DNA of 64,000 bases, from assembly GCA_937871915.1 (NCBI GenBank), contig CALMPG010000187.1:17203-81202 (forward strand), read 5' to 3'. The notes beneath the pieces were generated by a model. It saw only the letters and a list, made by a program, of their open reading frames with translations, did no database searches and was not told the DNA's origin. Source of the DNA: an uncultured Phycisphaerales bacterium. GTDB lineage: Bacteria > Planctomycetota > Phycisphaerae > Phycisphaerales > UBA1924. The position numbers were made by a program, and so were the translations under genes. Positions 1 to 8,523 of this stretch are shown here, one piece after another; within the stretch, counting starts at the first letter, position 1; each line of letters opens with the position of its first letter.

Positions 1-60
1 GCTGCGCGGAAACCGACAAGTTTCAACGGGGTCACTCTCTCGACCTCGCGGCCGCGCCAA
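1..60 (-). CDS. possible 5' end of a minus-strand gene leaving the window
   Basis: On the minus strand an AGGAGG (69-74) lies 8 bases before a TTG at 60-58 that opens a frame with no stop to the window edge (about 20 codons). Upstream, TTGCAT and TACGTT about 16 bases apart could be a promoter. Only 60 bases are visible, so no product can be named, and the call rests only on the ribosome-binding site and open frame. Confidence 0.25.
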   Translation of the reverse strand, partial: MARPRGRESDPVETCRFPRS

Positions 61-166
61 CGCGACGGCCTCCTATCCGATGCTCTAACGTACCCTTTTT
101 CGGTGTGGATGCAAGAAGATTCTGGCAAAAACCTTCCGCCGGCGGGGTGCCGTTCGCCGGAATACA

Positions 167-201
167 CGAAAAACGGCCGCGAAACCCGGTTTCGCGGCCG
201 T
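167..201 (-). terminator. intrinsic terminator of clpC
   Basis: A near-perfect inverted repeat (arms 173-184 and 190-201, short CCCGG loop) directly follows the clpC stop on the minus strand and is followed there by TTTTTCG (read from 173 down). This is a standard rho-independent layout, 26 bases after the gene. Confidence 0.85.
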
Positions 202-226
202 CAGTGATTCAATGGTTATCGGTTCG

Positions 227-2824
227 TTAGGCCTTGCCGCCGACGGTGGTCTGGGTCGTCGCCGGCTTCCCCGGCTCCACCGGCGCGGGTTCCGAGTGGA
301 AGAACAGGTGGTCCTCCGGCTTCCCGTCGGCGCCGTCCTTGAGCGTCACCGAAATGTTGCACGGCGCCTTGATGTCGCCCTGCAGGAGCATCTCGGACAT
401 CGGGTCCTCGATGTACTGCCCGACGGCACGCCGAAGCGGACGGGCCCCGAAGTCCGGGTTGTACCCCTTCTCGATCAGGAAGTCCTTCGCCTTGGCGTCC
501 AGCGCCAGGTGGATCCCCTGCTGGGCCAGCCGGCCGGCGACCTTGGAGACCTCCAGATCCACGATCTGGTTCAGGTTGTCCTTGGTCAGGGCCCGGAAGG
601 TGATCACGTCGTCGAGACGGTTGATGAACTCCGGGCGGAAGAACCGCTCGATCTCCTTGATCAGGATGCTCTTGATGTTGTCGAAGTCGCTCGTCTCGGT
701 CCGCTTGGAGAACCCGAACCCGCCGCCGCCCTTGATCAGATCGGCGCCGATGTTGCTGGTCATGATCAGGATGCAGTTGCGGAAGTCCACGTTGCGTCCG
801 AACGAGTCCGTCAGGCGACCCTCCTCCATGATCTGCAGGAGCATGTTGAACACGTCCGGGTGGGCCTTCTCCACCTCGTCGAGCAGGATCACGCTGTAGG
901 GCCGGCGGCGCACCCGCTCGGTGAGCTGCCCGCCCTCCTCGTACCCGACGTAGCCCGGAGGGGCGCCGACGAGCCGCGAGACGTTGTGCTTCTCCATGTA
1001 CTCGCTCATGTCGAGCGTGATCAGGGCCTCCTCGTCGCCGAACATGAACTCGGCGAGCGTCTTGGCCACCAGCGTCTTGCCCACGCCCGAGGGTCCGCAG
1101 AAGATGAACGAGCCCATCGGACGCTTCGGGTCCTTCAGGCCCGCGCGGGCACGCCGGATCGCCTTCGAGATCGCCTTGATCGCGTCGTCCTGGCTGATGA
1201 CCCGCTTGTGCAGCTCCTGCTCGAGCTCGAGCAGACGCTTGGCCTCGTCCTTGTCCATCCGCTTGAGCGGCACGCCCGTCATCTTGCTGATGACCTCGGC
1301 CACGACCTCCTCGTCCACCGTGCCGCTGACCTCCTTGGTCTTGTCGCGCCACTGCTTCTGGATCGTGTCCTTCTCGCGGCGCATCTGCTCCGCCCTGTCG
1401 CGCAGCTCGGCCGCCTTCTCGTAGTCCGCCGCCTTCACGGCCTCGTCCTTCTGCACCGTGAGCTGCTCAATCTCCGCCTCCAGGTCCGCCAGGTTGGGCG
1501 GCTTGGACATGCTGCGGATCCGCACGCGGGCCCCCGCCTCGTCGATCACGTCGATCGACTTGTCCGGCTGCACGCGCCCGGAGATGTAGCGCCCGGCGAG
1601 CTCCACCGCGCTCTTGATCGCCGCGTCGGTGATCTGCACCCGGTGGTGCTGCTCGTACTTCTCGCGCAGGCCCTTGATGATCTCGATGGTCTGCTCGTCG
1701 TTGGGCGGATCGACGGGGATCGACTGGAAGCGACGGGCCAGGGCCGCGTCCTTCTCGATGTACTTGCGGTACTCGTCGAAGGTCGTGGCGCCGATGCACT
1801 GGATCTCCCCGCGGGCCAGCGCGGGCTTGAGCACGTTGGACGCGTCGATCGCGCCCTCCGCGCCGCCGGCGCCCACCAGCGTGTGCAGCTCGTCGATGAA
1901 CAGGATGACGTTCCCGGCCCGACGGACCTCGTTCATCACCGCCTTGATCCGCTCCTCGAACTGCCCGCGGTACTTGGTCCCCGCGACCATCATCGCAAGG
2001 TCCAGCACCACCAGCCGCTTCTCGTGCAGGATGTCCGGAACCTCGCCGGAGATGATCCGCTGCGCCAGGCCCTCGACGATCGCGGTCTTGCCCACGCCCG
2101 CCTCGCCCAGCAGCACCGGGTTGTTCTTCGTGCGCCGGCACAGCACCTGCACCAGCCGCTCGATCTCGTTCTGACGCCCGATCACCGGGTCCAGCTGGGT
2201 TTCCTTCGCCAGCTCGGTCAGGTCACGCCCGAACGAGTCCAGCGCGGGTGTGCGGCTCTTGCCCTTGGCCGCCCGCTCGCCGGGCGCGGCACCGCCGCCC
2301 CCGCCGCCGGAGGCCGTCGGCTCCCCGCTCGACGCCGGCCCGGAGCCCGCCGTCGGGCCGCCGGCGGCCGACTCGTCGTTCTCGTTGCCCGCGCCCAGAA
2401 GGTTGAGCACCTCCTCGCGGACCTCCTCGAGCTTCAGATTCAGATTCATCAGCACCTGCGCCGCCACGCCGTCGTGCTCGCGCAGCAGGCCCAGCAGCAG
2501 GTGCTCCGTGCCCACGTAGTTGTGGTTCAGATTGCGGGCCTCCTCGATGGCGTACTCGATGACCTTCTTGGCCCGCGGCGTCTGGGGGAGTTTCCCCATC
2601 GTCACCATGTCCGGGCCGCTCTTGACGAGCTTCTCCACCTCCAGGCGCACCTTCCGCAGGTCCACCTCGAGGTTCTTGAGCACGTTGGCCCCCACGCCGG
2701 AGCCCTCCTTCACAAGCCCGAGCAGGATGTGCTCGGTCCCGATGTATTCGTGGTTGAACCGCTGGGCCTCCTGGTTGGCCAGGGCCATCACCTTGCGGGC
2801 ACGATCTGTAAATCGCTCAAACAT
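227..2824 (-). CDS. clpC: ClpC-type AAA+ unfoldase, Clp protease ATP-binding subunit
   Basis: Hexameric cytosolic ATPase that unfolds substrates for ClpP. The 865-residue length and domain order match ClpC: two N-terminal Clp-N repeats (the HEYIGTEH / HNYVGTEH motif pair), a Gly/Ala/Ser-rich linker at about 140-185, first AAA+ module with Walker A GEAGVGKT near 238, a UVR-type coiled coil ([10 protein letters not shown]) near 450-480 that separates ClpC from ClpB, and a second AAA+ module with GPSGVGKT near 575. The start at 2824 gives the canonical [10 protein letters not shown] start. No mcsA, mcsB or ctsR lies next to it, so regulation differs from Firmicutes. The Gly-rich linker is longer than in Bacillus ClpC. 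Confidence 0.97.
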   Translation of the reverse strand: MFERFTDRARKVMALANQEAQRFNHEYIGTEHILLGLVKEGSGVGANVLKNLEVDLRKVRLEVEKLVKSGPDMVTMGKLPQTPRAKKVIEYAIEEARNLNHNYVGTEHLLLGLLREHDGVAAQVLMNLNLKLEEVREEVLNLLGAGNENDESAAGGPTAGSGPASSGEPTASGGGGGGAAPGERAAKGKSRTPALDSFGRDLTELAKETQLDPVIGRQNEIERLVQVLCRRTKNNPVLLGEAGVGKTAIVEGLAQRIISGEVPDILHEKRLVVLDLAMMVAGTKYRGQFEERIKAVMNEVRRAGNVILFIDELHTLVGAGGAEGAIDASNVLKPALARGEIQCIGATTFDEYRKYIEKDAALARRFQSIPVDPPNDEQTIEIIKGLREKYEQHHRVQITDAAIKSAVELAGRYISGRVQPDKSIDVIDEAGARVRIRSMSKPPNLADLEAEIEQLTVQKDEAVKAADYEKAAELRDRAEQMRREKDTIQKQWRDKTKEVSGTVDEEVVAEVISKMTGVPLKRMDKDEAKRLLELEQELHKRVISQDDAIKAISKAIRRARAGLKDPKRPMGSFIFCGPSGVGKTLVAKTLAEFMFGDEEALITLDMSEYMEKHNVSRLVGAPPGYVGYEEGGQLTERVRRRPYSVILLDEVEKAHPDVFNMLLQIMEEGRLTDSFGRNVDFRNCILIMTSNIGADLIKGGGGFGFSKRTETSDFDNIKSILIKEIERFFRPEFINRLDDVITFRALTKDNLNQIVDLEVSKVAGRLAQQGIHLALDAKAKDFLIEKGYNPDFGARPLRRAVGQYIEDPMSEMLLQGDIKAPCNISVTLKDGADGKPEDHLFFHSEPAPVEPGKPATTQTTVGGKA

Positions 2825-3279
2825 CAGATTCCAGCCTCTCCCCGAACCACACGCGGCCTTGGCGTGCCTGTTCGGATTTGGACGTGCAAGTCGGGATTCC
2901 TACGTCCCGGCCTGCTCCGCCGTTCTCGACCCGGCTTTCCCATTCGAGACGCCCCGAATGGGTTGGACAGGGCCAAATCGACCAACCCGCGCCCCTCCTT
3001 CACAGACGGACGCGCCGAACCTTCCATCCGCCCGCGATCAAGGATCGGATGCCCTCGAAACGCATACGTCCGGGTGTTCGCACCTACATCGACAGCACGC
3101 CGCATGCCGCTGCGGATGATCGGCGGAATAGCCCAAACCGGCCTCCCCGCTGCCTTTTCCTTCTCAGGTGGTCCTACTATAGACCAAACAAACAGCGGAC
3201 GCCGCGATTCGACGCGGGCGGGGTGAACACCGTGCCGGATTGGCAGTTCGTTCACACGAGCGTCCGCCCGCCCACGGTC
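2825..3279. other. 455-base gene-free stretch upstream of clpC
   Basis: The stretch lies between the end of the subtilase gene and the clpC start, both on the minus strand. A TATAGT on the minus strand (3176-3181) could be a -10 box for clpC, but no good -35 box is visible and the leader would be about 350 bases. A minus-strand frame here (ending in a TGA that overlaps the clpC ATG) is Arg/Pro-rich and looks non-coding. I see no convincing small gene or RNA. Confidence 0.4.
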
Positions 3280-4854
3280 TCAGGGGCAGTCGCCTTGGAG
3301 CCACGCACTCAGAAATGCGAACACGTCGGCGACAGTCAGGGTGCCATCGCCATCAAAGTCCGCCCTCGCGTCCGGCAGAAAGAAAGACTCGAGAAACGCG
3401 AAGATGTCCAGCGTGTCCAGCCGGCCGCTCCCGTCCATGTCCGGCGGGCAGGCCATTCGGTGCGCCATCTGCACCGCCCGCAGCGCATTGACCCGGCCGT
3501 ACCCGTACGTCTGGTCCCACCCCGGCGCACCAAGGTCGTCGGCGCTGGCGGTCAGAATGCCCACAACCTGCGCCGCCGTGAGCGACGGCGCCTCCCCCCT
3601 CACCATCGCCACGATGCCCGCGGCGATCGGGCACGACATCGATGTTCCCGTCTGGAGCGAATAGGAGTTCAAGCCCGACGTGTCGTTGCTCGTCGTCAGG
3701 ATGTTGTCGGCGGGGGCGACGACTTTCATCTCGGGGCCGGTCGTGCCGCCCACCCATCCACGATCCAGGGCGTCGCTCCCCCCGACGGAAAGCACCTTCG
3801 AGAATCGGGCCGGGTACCCCACCGCCGCCCCGGGCGTATTCCCCGTGCTCGCGCACACGACCACGTCCTGGGCCGCCGCGTAGTCGATCGCGGTCGCCAG
3901 CGCGCCCGTCGAGGAAGAGTTGTCCCATCCAAGGCTCAGCGACGCGACCCTGGCCCCGTTATCGACCGCCCAGGTCAGCCCGTTGGCACAGGTCGTCTGC
4001 GATCCAAACGGCAGCCCCCCGAGAATCTGCATCACCTTGACGGGCATGATCCGCGCGTTGGGCGCGATCCCGGCGACGCCAAGACTGTTGTTCTGCGTGG
4101 CCGCGATGATCCCGGCGCAGTACGTGCCGTGGGACAGGCTCGGCTCGTCGTCGGTGAGGGTGGGCGTGGACGAGTTCGCGAAGTTCCGCCCCGGAACCAG
4201 GTCGCTTTGCAAGTCCGGATGCCCGCCGGCCACCCCGGTGTCCAGCACCGCCACCACGACCGGAGCCCGGCGCACCATGTAGGCCCATGCGCCGACGCCG
4301 TGGACGTCGGCCCCGACGGCCCCGGCCTGGCCATTGACCGACTGCCCGGAGTTGCTCAAGGCCCATTGCTGCACGAACAGCGGGTCGTTCACCGGCGCCG
4401 TGGTGAGGAATCCGTTGCGCTCAACCTCGACGTGCTCGAACAGCCGAACCAGCCGCCGGGCGTCGGACGCCATCGCCTCCACGTCCGTCCCCTCGTCCAC
4501 CGCGATCGTACAGAATCTGTCCATCCCCAGCTCGGCGCTCAGGCGAGCGTTCCTGGGCGCCGGGCAAAACGTGGGCCGAACCGCGAGAACCTTCCACGCC
4601 CGGGCAAAGGCCCCCCACTCTGGAAGTCCTTCCACAGAAGCGATCTTGGAACCGATGCACCCCGCCAGGTCGCCCGCGTGCACACCGCTCACGCATCGCA
4701 CCACCACCCGATCGGTGAACACACCGTCTCGAAGCGCGGCCGCGCGATCGCTACCCGGACAACACCCCAGCTCGTCGGGCATCGCCGAGAGCGGCGGGCT
4801 GGTCAACACGACGGCGGCGAGCCCCAAACTCAAACAAAATCGATCCACAACCAT
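3280..4854 (-). CDS. secreted subtilisin-like (S8) protease with dockerin-like C terminus
   Basis: Predicted exported serine protease of 524 residues. Residues 1-25 look like a signal peptide (MVVDRFCLSLGLAAVV...). The S8 triad is visible: Asp in VLDTGVAGGHPD near 204, His in SHGTYCAG near 241, Ser in GTSMSCPIAAG near 404. The last 55 residues hold two Asp-rich calcium-binding-like half repeats (DMDGSGRLDTLDIFAF and DFDGDGTLTVADVFAF) and end GDCP, the GC-type dockerin ending of Phycisphaerales proteins. I chose the ATG at 4854 because AGAGGA lies about 9 bases upstream and the signal peptide begins there; the frame stays open to 5046. The region between signal peptide and catalytic domain may be a propeptide. 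Confidence 0.9.
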   Translation of the reverse strand: MVVDRFCLSLGLAAVVLTSPPLSAMPDELGCCPGSDRAAALRDGVFTDRVVVRCVSGVHAGDLAGCIGSKIASVEGLPEWGAFARAWKVLAVRPTFCPAPRNARLSAELGMDRFCTIAVDEGTDVEAMASDARRLVRLFEHVEVERNGFLTTAPVNDPLFVQQWALSNSGQSVNGQAGAVGADVHGVGAWAYMVRRAPVVVAVLDTGVAGGHPDLQSDLVPGRNFANSSTPTLTDDEPSLSHGTYCAGIIAATQNNSLGVAGIAPNARIMPVKVMQILGGLPFGSQTTCANGLTWAVDNGARVASLSLGWDNSSSTGALATAIDYAAAQDVVVCASTGNTPGAAVGYPARFSKVLSVGGSDALDRGWVGGTTGPEMKVVAPADNILTTSNDTSGLNSYSLQTGTSMSCPIAAGIVAMVRGEAPSLTAAQVVGILTASADDLGAPGWDQTYGYGRVNALRAVQMAHRMACPPDMDGSGRLDTLDIFAFLESFFLPDARADFDGDGTLTVADVFAFLSAWLQGDCP

Positions 4855-4921
4855 GGTGGGTGTCCTCTTCTCGCTCCTGCCCCGCCGACCACAACGCTCC
4901 AACGCGGCGGATTGAACCACC

Positions 4922-4951
4922 AGATTACCGGACGACCCGCACCCATTGCAA
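4922..4951 (-). promoter_or_regulatory. possible promoter of the subtilase gene
   Basis: On the minus strand TTGCAA (4946-4951) and TAATCT (4922-4927) are separated by 18 bases and lie about 70 bases before the protease ATG. The match to a sigma-70 promoter is moderate; GC-rich flanks make the AT-rich boxes stand out. Confidence 0.35.
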
Positions 4952-4954
4952 GTG

Positions 4955-5220
4955 CTTTTCCGATTGCATACCCAGATTTCCATTCTTCGTGGCCAATACT
5001 GTCCAATGTGGGGTTTCCCTGGCCTTGGAGTGAGGGAATTCTGCATCTGTCGGAGAATTCGTCCAGATAATCCTTGACGCGATGGCCGAAAGATGCCATG
5101 CTGATGCTTGCGAGTCGTCGGTCCTGTGCCGGTGACCGCTGGTTCGATCAGATTCGCCTGATTCGAGCCCCGTCGGGTTTAGCGGTTGTGTGTCGCTGAA
5201 CGACGGGTTCTCGTCGGGAT
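4955..5220. other. divergent intergenic region between protease and exported protein genes
   Basis: The intergenic gap runs from 4855 to 5252 between two divergently transcribed exported-protein genes. Apart from the candidate minus promoter at 4922-4951 and the hairpin at 5221-5238 I see no gene, tRNA or strong repeat here. A plus-strand promoter must lie in it but no box pair is convincing. Confidence 0.4.
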
Positions 5221-5238
5221 TGAAGGGGAAACCCTTCA
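5221..5238 (+). promoter_or_regulatory. GNRA-loop hairpin just before a ribosome-binding site
   Basis: TGAAGGG (5221-5227), loop GAAA (5228-5231) and CCCTTCA (5232-5238) form a perfect 7-bp stem with a GNRA tetraloop. It abuts the purine-rich ribosome-binding site AGGAGAGAGAG of the gene starting at 5253, so in the mRNA it would sit immediately 5' of the ribosome. Likely roles are 5' mRNA stabilisation or keeping the site single-stranded; this is inference. Confidence 0.5.
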
Positions 5239-5252
5239 GAGGAGAGAGAGTA

Positions 5253-5996
5253 ATGCGAGCGGTAAACTATCTTGTTGCGGCTGCTGGCGCCCTCATCACG
5301 GCAACGTCTGTGATGGGAGCGGTCGTCGCCCAGATTGAGGTGATTGCCTCGGACGACAGCGGTGTGGTCGGGAGCCATGTCTGGACGACCACCGTCGGCG
5401 CCGACGGCTCCTACAGCTGGGGCCCCGGATCTCCCGGATACTCGCCGGTGACGTTCTCGAACGGTTCTTTCGTGGAGAGCGTCTCGTTCGGCTGGATCCA
5501 CGATCCGCAGGTCACCTCCTCGTTCAACGTGACGTCCGGAATCACCCAGACGACCTTCACGATCAACTCGGCTCTTCTGAGCTTCGATCCGATCGCCTCG
5601 CCCATCGGTGTCGCGAGCGCATTTATCGGTGTCACCAACTCCTCCTTCGGTGGCAACACCGGCAGCATCACGCTCAACGGCCTTCACGCCGGCGGGGCGA
5701 TCTTCGCCGCGCGGGCCAACGGCAACGTTGATACGTTCGCGAATCTGATCGCCGGTCCGGGCACCGTCGCGGTCGCCCCCGGTCTCTCGGTCAGCTATGT
5801 CGGGGCGAACCCGTCCAGCCCCGGCTACGACATCGTGCCGTTTGCTGCCAGCGACATGCAGTCCCAGTTCAAGTTCTCCCTGTCGAGCTTCGACAGCGCC
5901 AGCGGCACCAGCACCTACGAAATCATTCCCGCCCCCGGCGCCGCCGCCCTGCTCGGCCTTGGAGGTCTGGTCGCCCTGCGTCGTCGTCGGTCCTGA
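5253..5996 (+). CDS. exported protein with C-terminal sorting tail (CTERM-type), copy 1
   Basis: A 247-residue protein of unknown function, probably exported and anchored. Residues 1-24 form a signal peptide (MRAVNYLVAAAGALITATSVMGA). The body is Gly/Ser/Thr/Asn-rich and beta-like. The C terminus has the tripartite sorting layout: a PAPGAAALLG motif, a short hydrophobic run and a final RRRRS, as in PEP-CTERM/MYXO-CTERM type tails of Planctomycetota. The ATG at 5253 is set by a strong AGGAGAGAGAG site and by the signal peptide; the frame opens earlier at 5190. The next gene has the same architecture and parts of the same sequence (QSQFKFSLSSFDSASGTS versus QSKYKFTLSAFDTSAGTS), so they are tandem paralogues. 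Confidence 0.85.
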   Translation: MRAVNYLVAAAGALITATSVMGAVVAQIEVIASDDSGVVGSHVWTTTVGADGSYSWGPGSPGYSPVTFSNGSFVESVSFGWIHDPQVTSSFNVTSGITQTTFTINSALLSFDPIASPIGVASAFIGVTNSSFGGNTGSITLNGLHAGGAIFAARANGNVDTFANLIAGPGTVAVAPGLSVSYVGANPSSPGYDIVPFAASDMQSQFKFSLSSFDSASGTSTYEIIPAPGAAALLGLGGLVALRRRRS

Positions 5997-6065
5997 TTCA
6001 GTCCGCGCCTTCCCGGTCCCACCGCGGTCAGTTTGTTTCGCCCACGTTGGGAAGGAGCCCAGTCC

Positions 6066-6905
6066 ATGATGTTCAGAAGTTCATCCGTTGGTTCCGTGCT
6101 CGTGTGCGCCACGGGTGCGCTCGGCCTCGCCGTGGCTGAATCCGCATCCGCGGGGACCTGGGTCTCGGCGAGCGATCCGTTCATTTCCATTCGGGCCGAT
6201 GCCGGACCCTACCAAGGCGTCTTCAATGTGCCGCTCAGCGCCGCCACCGAGTTTCACGATCCCGATCCGCTCAGCGGCGGCGATCTCTGGGGTTGGACCG
6301 CCGCCTCAAACACCCCCATCATGGATGGGGCCCACACCGTCGCCCTGCTCGTTGACATGAATGTCTTCGCGGCCCGGCTCCCGGTCCTCGACAGCCTCAG
6401 CAACCCCACCGGCCAGTTCCGCTGGGGCATCAGCATGAGCTACAACGTGCAGGCGGGATCGGACGCAACGACGTTCACCCTGTGCTCGCCCGAGCTCCTC
6501 TTTGGGCCCATCTCCAACGCCTATGGAACGGCCAGCGCCACCATGGGCGGAACCTCACAACCCAACGGTTCGAGCAGCTACGACGGCATCTCCATCAACC
6601 CCGCGCTCCCGTCGGGGCTCGGATTCGCCGCGCTCTTCAACGGCTCCCCGACATTCCGCGACTACTTCGCCTCGCCCCTGACCAACGTGGGCTCCGGTTC
6701 GGTCGGCGCCGCCGGCAACATGACGGTTCCCGGCGTGGACGAGTTCGTCGCCGACCCCGTCTCGAGCATCCAATCCAAGTACAAGTTCACCCTCTCCGCG
6801 TTCGACACGTCCGCCGGCACCTCCGACTACTCGATCACGCCCGCCCCGGGCGCCGCCGCCCTCTTCGGCCTCGCCGGCCTCATCGGCCTGCGTCGCAAGC
6901 GCTGA
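6066..6905 (+). CDS. exported protein with C-terminal sorting tail (CTERM-type), copy 2
   Basis: A 279-residue paralogue of the preceding gene. It has an N-terminal signal segment (about residues 1-33, ending in ...ESASAGTW), a Ser/Gly/Pro-rich beta-type body and the sorting tail PAPGAAALFGLAGLIGLRRKR. The start at 6066 follows GGAAGGAG at about 6049-6056; a second ATG follows directly at 6069. It lies 70 bases after copy 1 and is closed by a terminator, so the two are probably one transcript. The substrate or ligand is unknown; the shared family segment is in the C-terminal half. Confidence 0.85.
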   Translation: MMFRSSSVGSVLVCATGALGLAVAESASAGTWVSASDPFISIRADAGPYQGVFNVPLSAATEFHDPDPLSGGDLWGWTAASNTPIMDGAHTVALLVDMNVFAARLPVLDSLSNPTGQFRWGISMSYNVQAGSDATTFTLCSPELLFGPISNAYGTASATMGGTSQPNGSSSYDGISINPALPSGLGFAALFNGSPTFRDYFASPLTNVGSGSVGAAGNMTVPGVDEFVADPVSSIQSKYKFTLSAFDTSAGTSDYSITPAPGAAALFGLAGLIGLRRKR

Positions 6906-6932
6906 GGCGATCCCCAGAGTCCGATTCCACGC

Positions 6933-6966
6933 CCGACCGTCCCTCCGGGACGGTCGGTTTCGTTTT
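6933..6966 (+). terminator. intrinsic terminator of the CTERM protein pair
   Basis: Arms 6933-6943 and 6947-6957 pair perfectly (CCGACCGTCCC with its complement, 3-base TCC loop) and are followed by TTTCGTTTT. It lies 28 bases after the stop of copy 2. Confidence 0.9.
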
Positions 6967-6984
6967 GGCCGATGACAACCCCGA

Positions 6985-8298
6985 TCAGGGCCGCCCCGTC
7001 GCCACGGTGTTCCGCCCGCCCCCGCTCGCCGGCATCCCGATCTGGGCCGCCGAGGCGTCGGCGATCACCCGGATCGGCGTGAGCTGCTCGGCGATCCCGC
7101 CGCTGGCCACATCACGCACCGTCACCTTGAGCGTGTAGTTCCCCACCGAGAGCGTCCGCGGCAGATCGATCCGCTGCACCAGGAAGAAGTCCCGGCGCTT
7201 CGCCCGCGCCACGTCCTTCACCACCGTCTCGGGCCACGACATCTGCTCGCTCCCGTCCGCGTCAAAGTACAACCTCACGCTCTGCCCGACCTCCACGGCC
7301 CACCGCGGGCCGTCGTCGTTCACGTCCGGCGCAAGCGGCGACTGCGCAAAGTGGTCCACCTCGGTGTACAGGATCATCGAGCCCGTCCGCCCCGACAAGA
7401 AGGCGTTCGACCGCAGCGGCGTGTACCGCCCAAACCCGTCCACCTGCTGGCACATCGCCACCGCCCCCAAGGCCATGTCCTCCCCATCGGTTTGCGGCCC
7501 CCCCGCCAGCCGATCCGCCTGCGACCGAAGCGCGTGGGCCATCGCCGCGGGATCGCCCGACGACAGATTCGGATCCGCCGTCAGCGACCGGATGAAGTCC
7601 CCCGCCACGTCCAGCGCCCGCCGCTGGTCCGGGCTCATCGCCGCCCGCATCGCGTCCAGCCCTTCCTGGGCCGACCCGGGCGAGATCGCGTCCAGCCCGA
7701 ACAGGGGCACCGCGGATCGCAACGGCTGCCTCGCCGCCCCGATGTCCGGCTTGAGTTGCTGCGCCAGTTCATGCACGGCATCCGCCCGGCGCTGCTCCGG
7801 CGTCCGGTCCGCCACGCGCGCCGGCACGGTCGCGTCCGGCACGCTCGCGGGCCGGTTCGCGGCCGCGACCACCGTGGGCGAAGCCGCGGGCCTTGCGGTC
7901 GCTTCCTGACCCAAGTCCGGCAGCGAGAGGCTCGGCAACGGCTCGCCGCGTCCGTTCCGCGACGATTGCGGCCGGCTCCCCTGCGGCTCGGCGCCCGCGT
8001 CCCCCGTCGCGCCCGGTTTCGCGTTGAGCATGTCAAACGCCGCCTGCGTGTCCAGCGCGGCCTGGTTCATTTCTTCACGCTGCCGGTCCGCCCGCGAGAG
8101 CGGCCGGTGCGAGCCGGCCTTCGCCGCGCCACCCGCGTTCTCCGCGGCCTTCACCATCGCCTCGGCCGGCGAGGCCGGCTGCTTCTTGAACCCCCACCCG
8201 CCCTCCATGTTCTCGCACGCCCCCGCGCCGAGAATCACCGCGGCGCCGCCCACCACCGCCGCCATCCGACCAACTCGTGAGTTTGACACCAGGACCAT
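6985..8298 (-). CDS. exported hypothetical protein, possible lipoprotein
   Basis: A 437-residue protein I do not recognise. The N terminus (MVLVSNSRVGRMAAVVGGAAVILGAGAC) is a signal segment with a Cys that could be lipidated, though the residues before it (GAGA) are a weak lipobox. Residues 40-170 are low-complexity Ala/Pro/Arg and probably disordered; the C-terminal 200 residues look folded, with a beta-rich segment near 280-420 (YTEVDHF, GQSVRLYFD, NYTLKVTVRDVASGG) that resembles an Ig-like or adhesion-type domain. A clear AGGAGG lies 7 bases before the ATG at 8298. No operon partner is evident. Likely periplasmic or outer-membrane. Confidence 0.75.
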   Translation of the reverse strand: MVLVSNSRVGRMAAVVGGAAVILGAGACENMEGGWGFKKQPASPAEAMVKAAENAGGAAKAGSHRPLSRADRQREEMNQAALDTQAAFDMLNAKPGATGDAGAEPQGSRPQSSRNGRGEPLPSLSLPDLGQEATARPAASPTVVAAANRPASVPDATVPARVADRTPEQRRADAVHELAQQLKPDIGAARQPLRSAVPLFGLDAISPGSAQEGLDAMRAAMSPDQRRALDVAGDFIRSLTADPNLSSGDPAAMAHALRSQADRLAGGPQTDGEDMALGAVAMCQQVDGFGRYTPLRSNAFLSGRTGSMILYTEVDHFAQSPLAPDVNDDGPRWAVEVGQSVRLYFDADGSEQMSWPETVVKDVARAKRRDFFLVQRIDLPRTLSVGNYTLKVTVRDVASGGIAEQLTPIRVIADASAAQIGMPASGGGRNTVATGRP

Positions 8299-8523
8299 GG
8301 GAGCCTCCTGCTCGGTTCACGTCCCGCGTGTGAGAAACCCACGGGACGACGCAACGGGCTTCCTGCCCGGGCGTGGACACATCATACTGAACTCGCACTC
8401 CCGCGGCAGCCACGGGCGCAACCGACACCATCGGCACACCACCCCCGATCGCTTGCGATTCGGTTCAACGCGCCGTGCGCCGCCCGCCGGCCTCTCCCCC
8501 GCATGGGTGGAACGGGCGTCCGC

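Noticed and set aside
212..3226. 1004-codon plus-strand open frame antisense to clpC
   Set aside because: It mirrors the clpC frame; high G/C at third codon positions removes stops on the other strand. No family match or start signal.
2824..3255. 143-codon minus-strand frame whose stop overlaps the clpC ATG
   Set aside because: The overlap is suggestive of coupling, but the product is Arg/Pro-rich with no start signal or recognisable part.
7351..8280. 309-codon plus-strand frame antisense to the lipoprotein-like gene
   Set aside because: Arg/Pro-rich mirror frame; the minus-strand gene has a ribosome-binding site and signal peptide.
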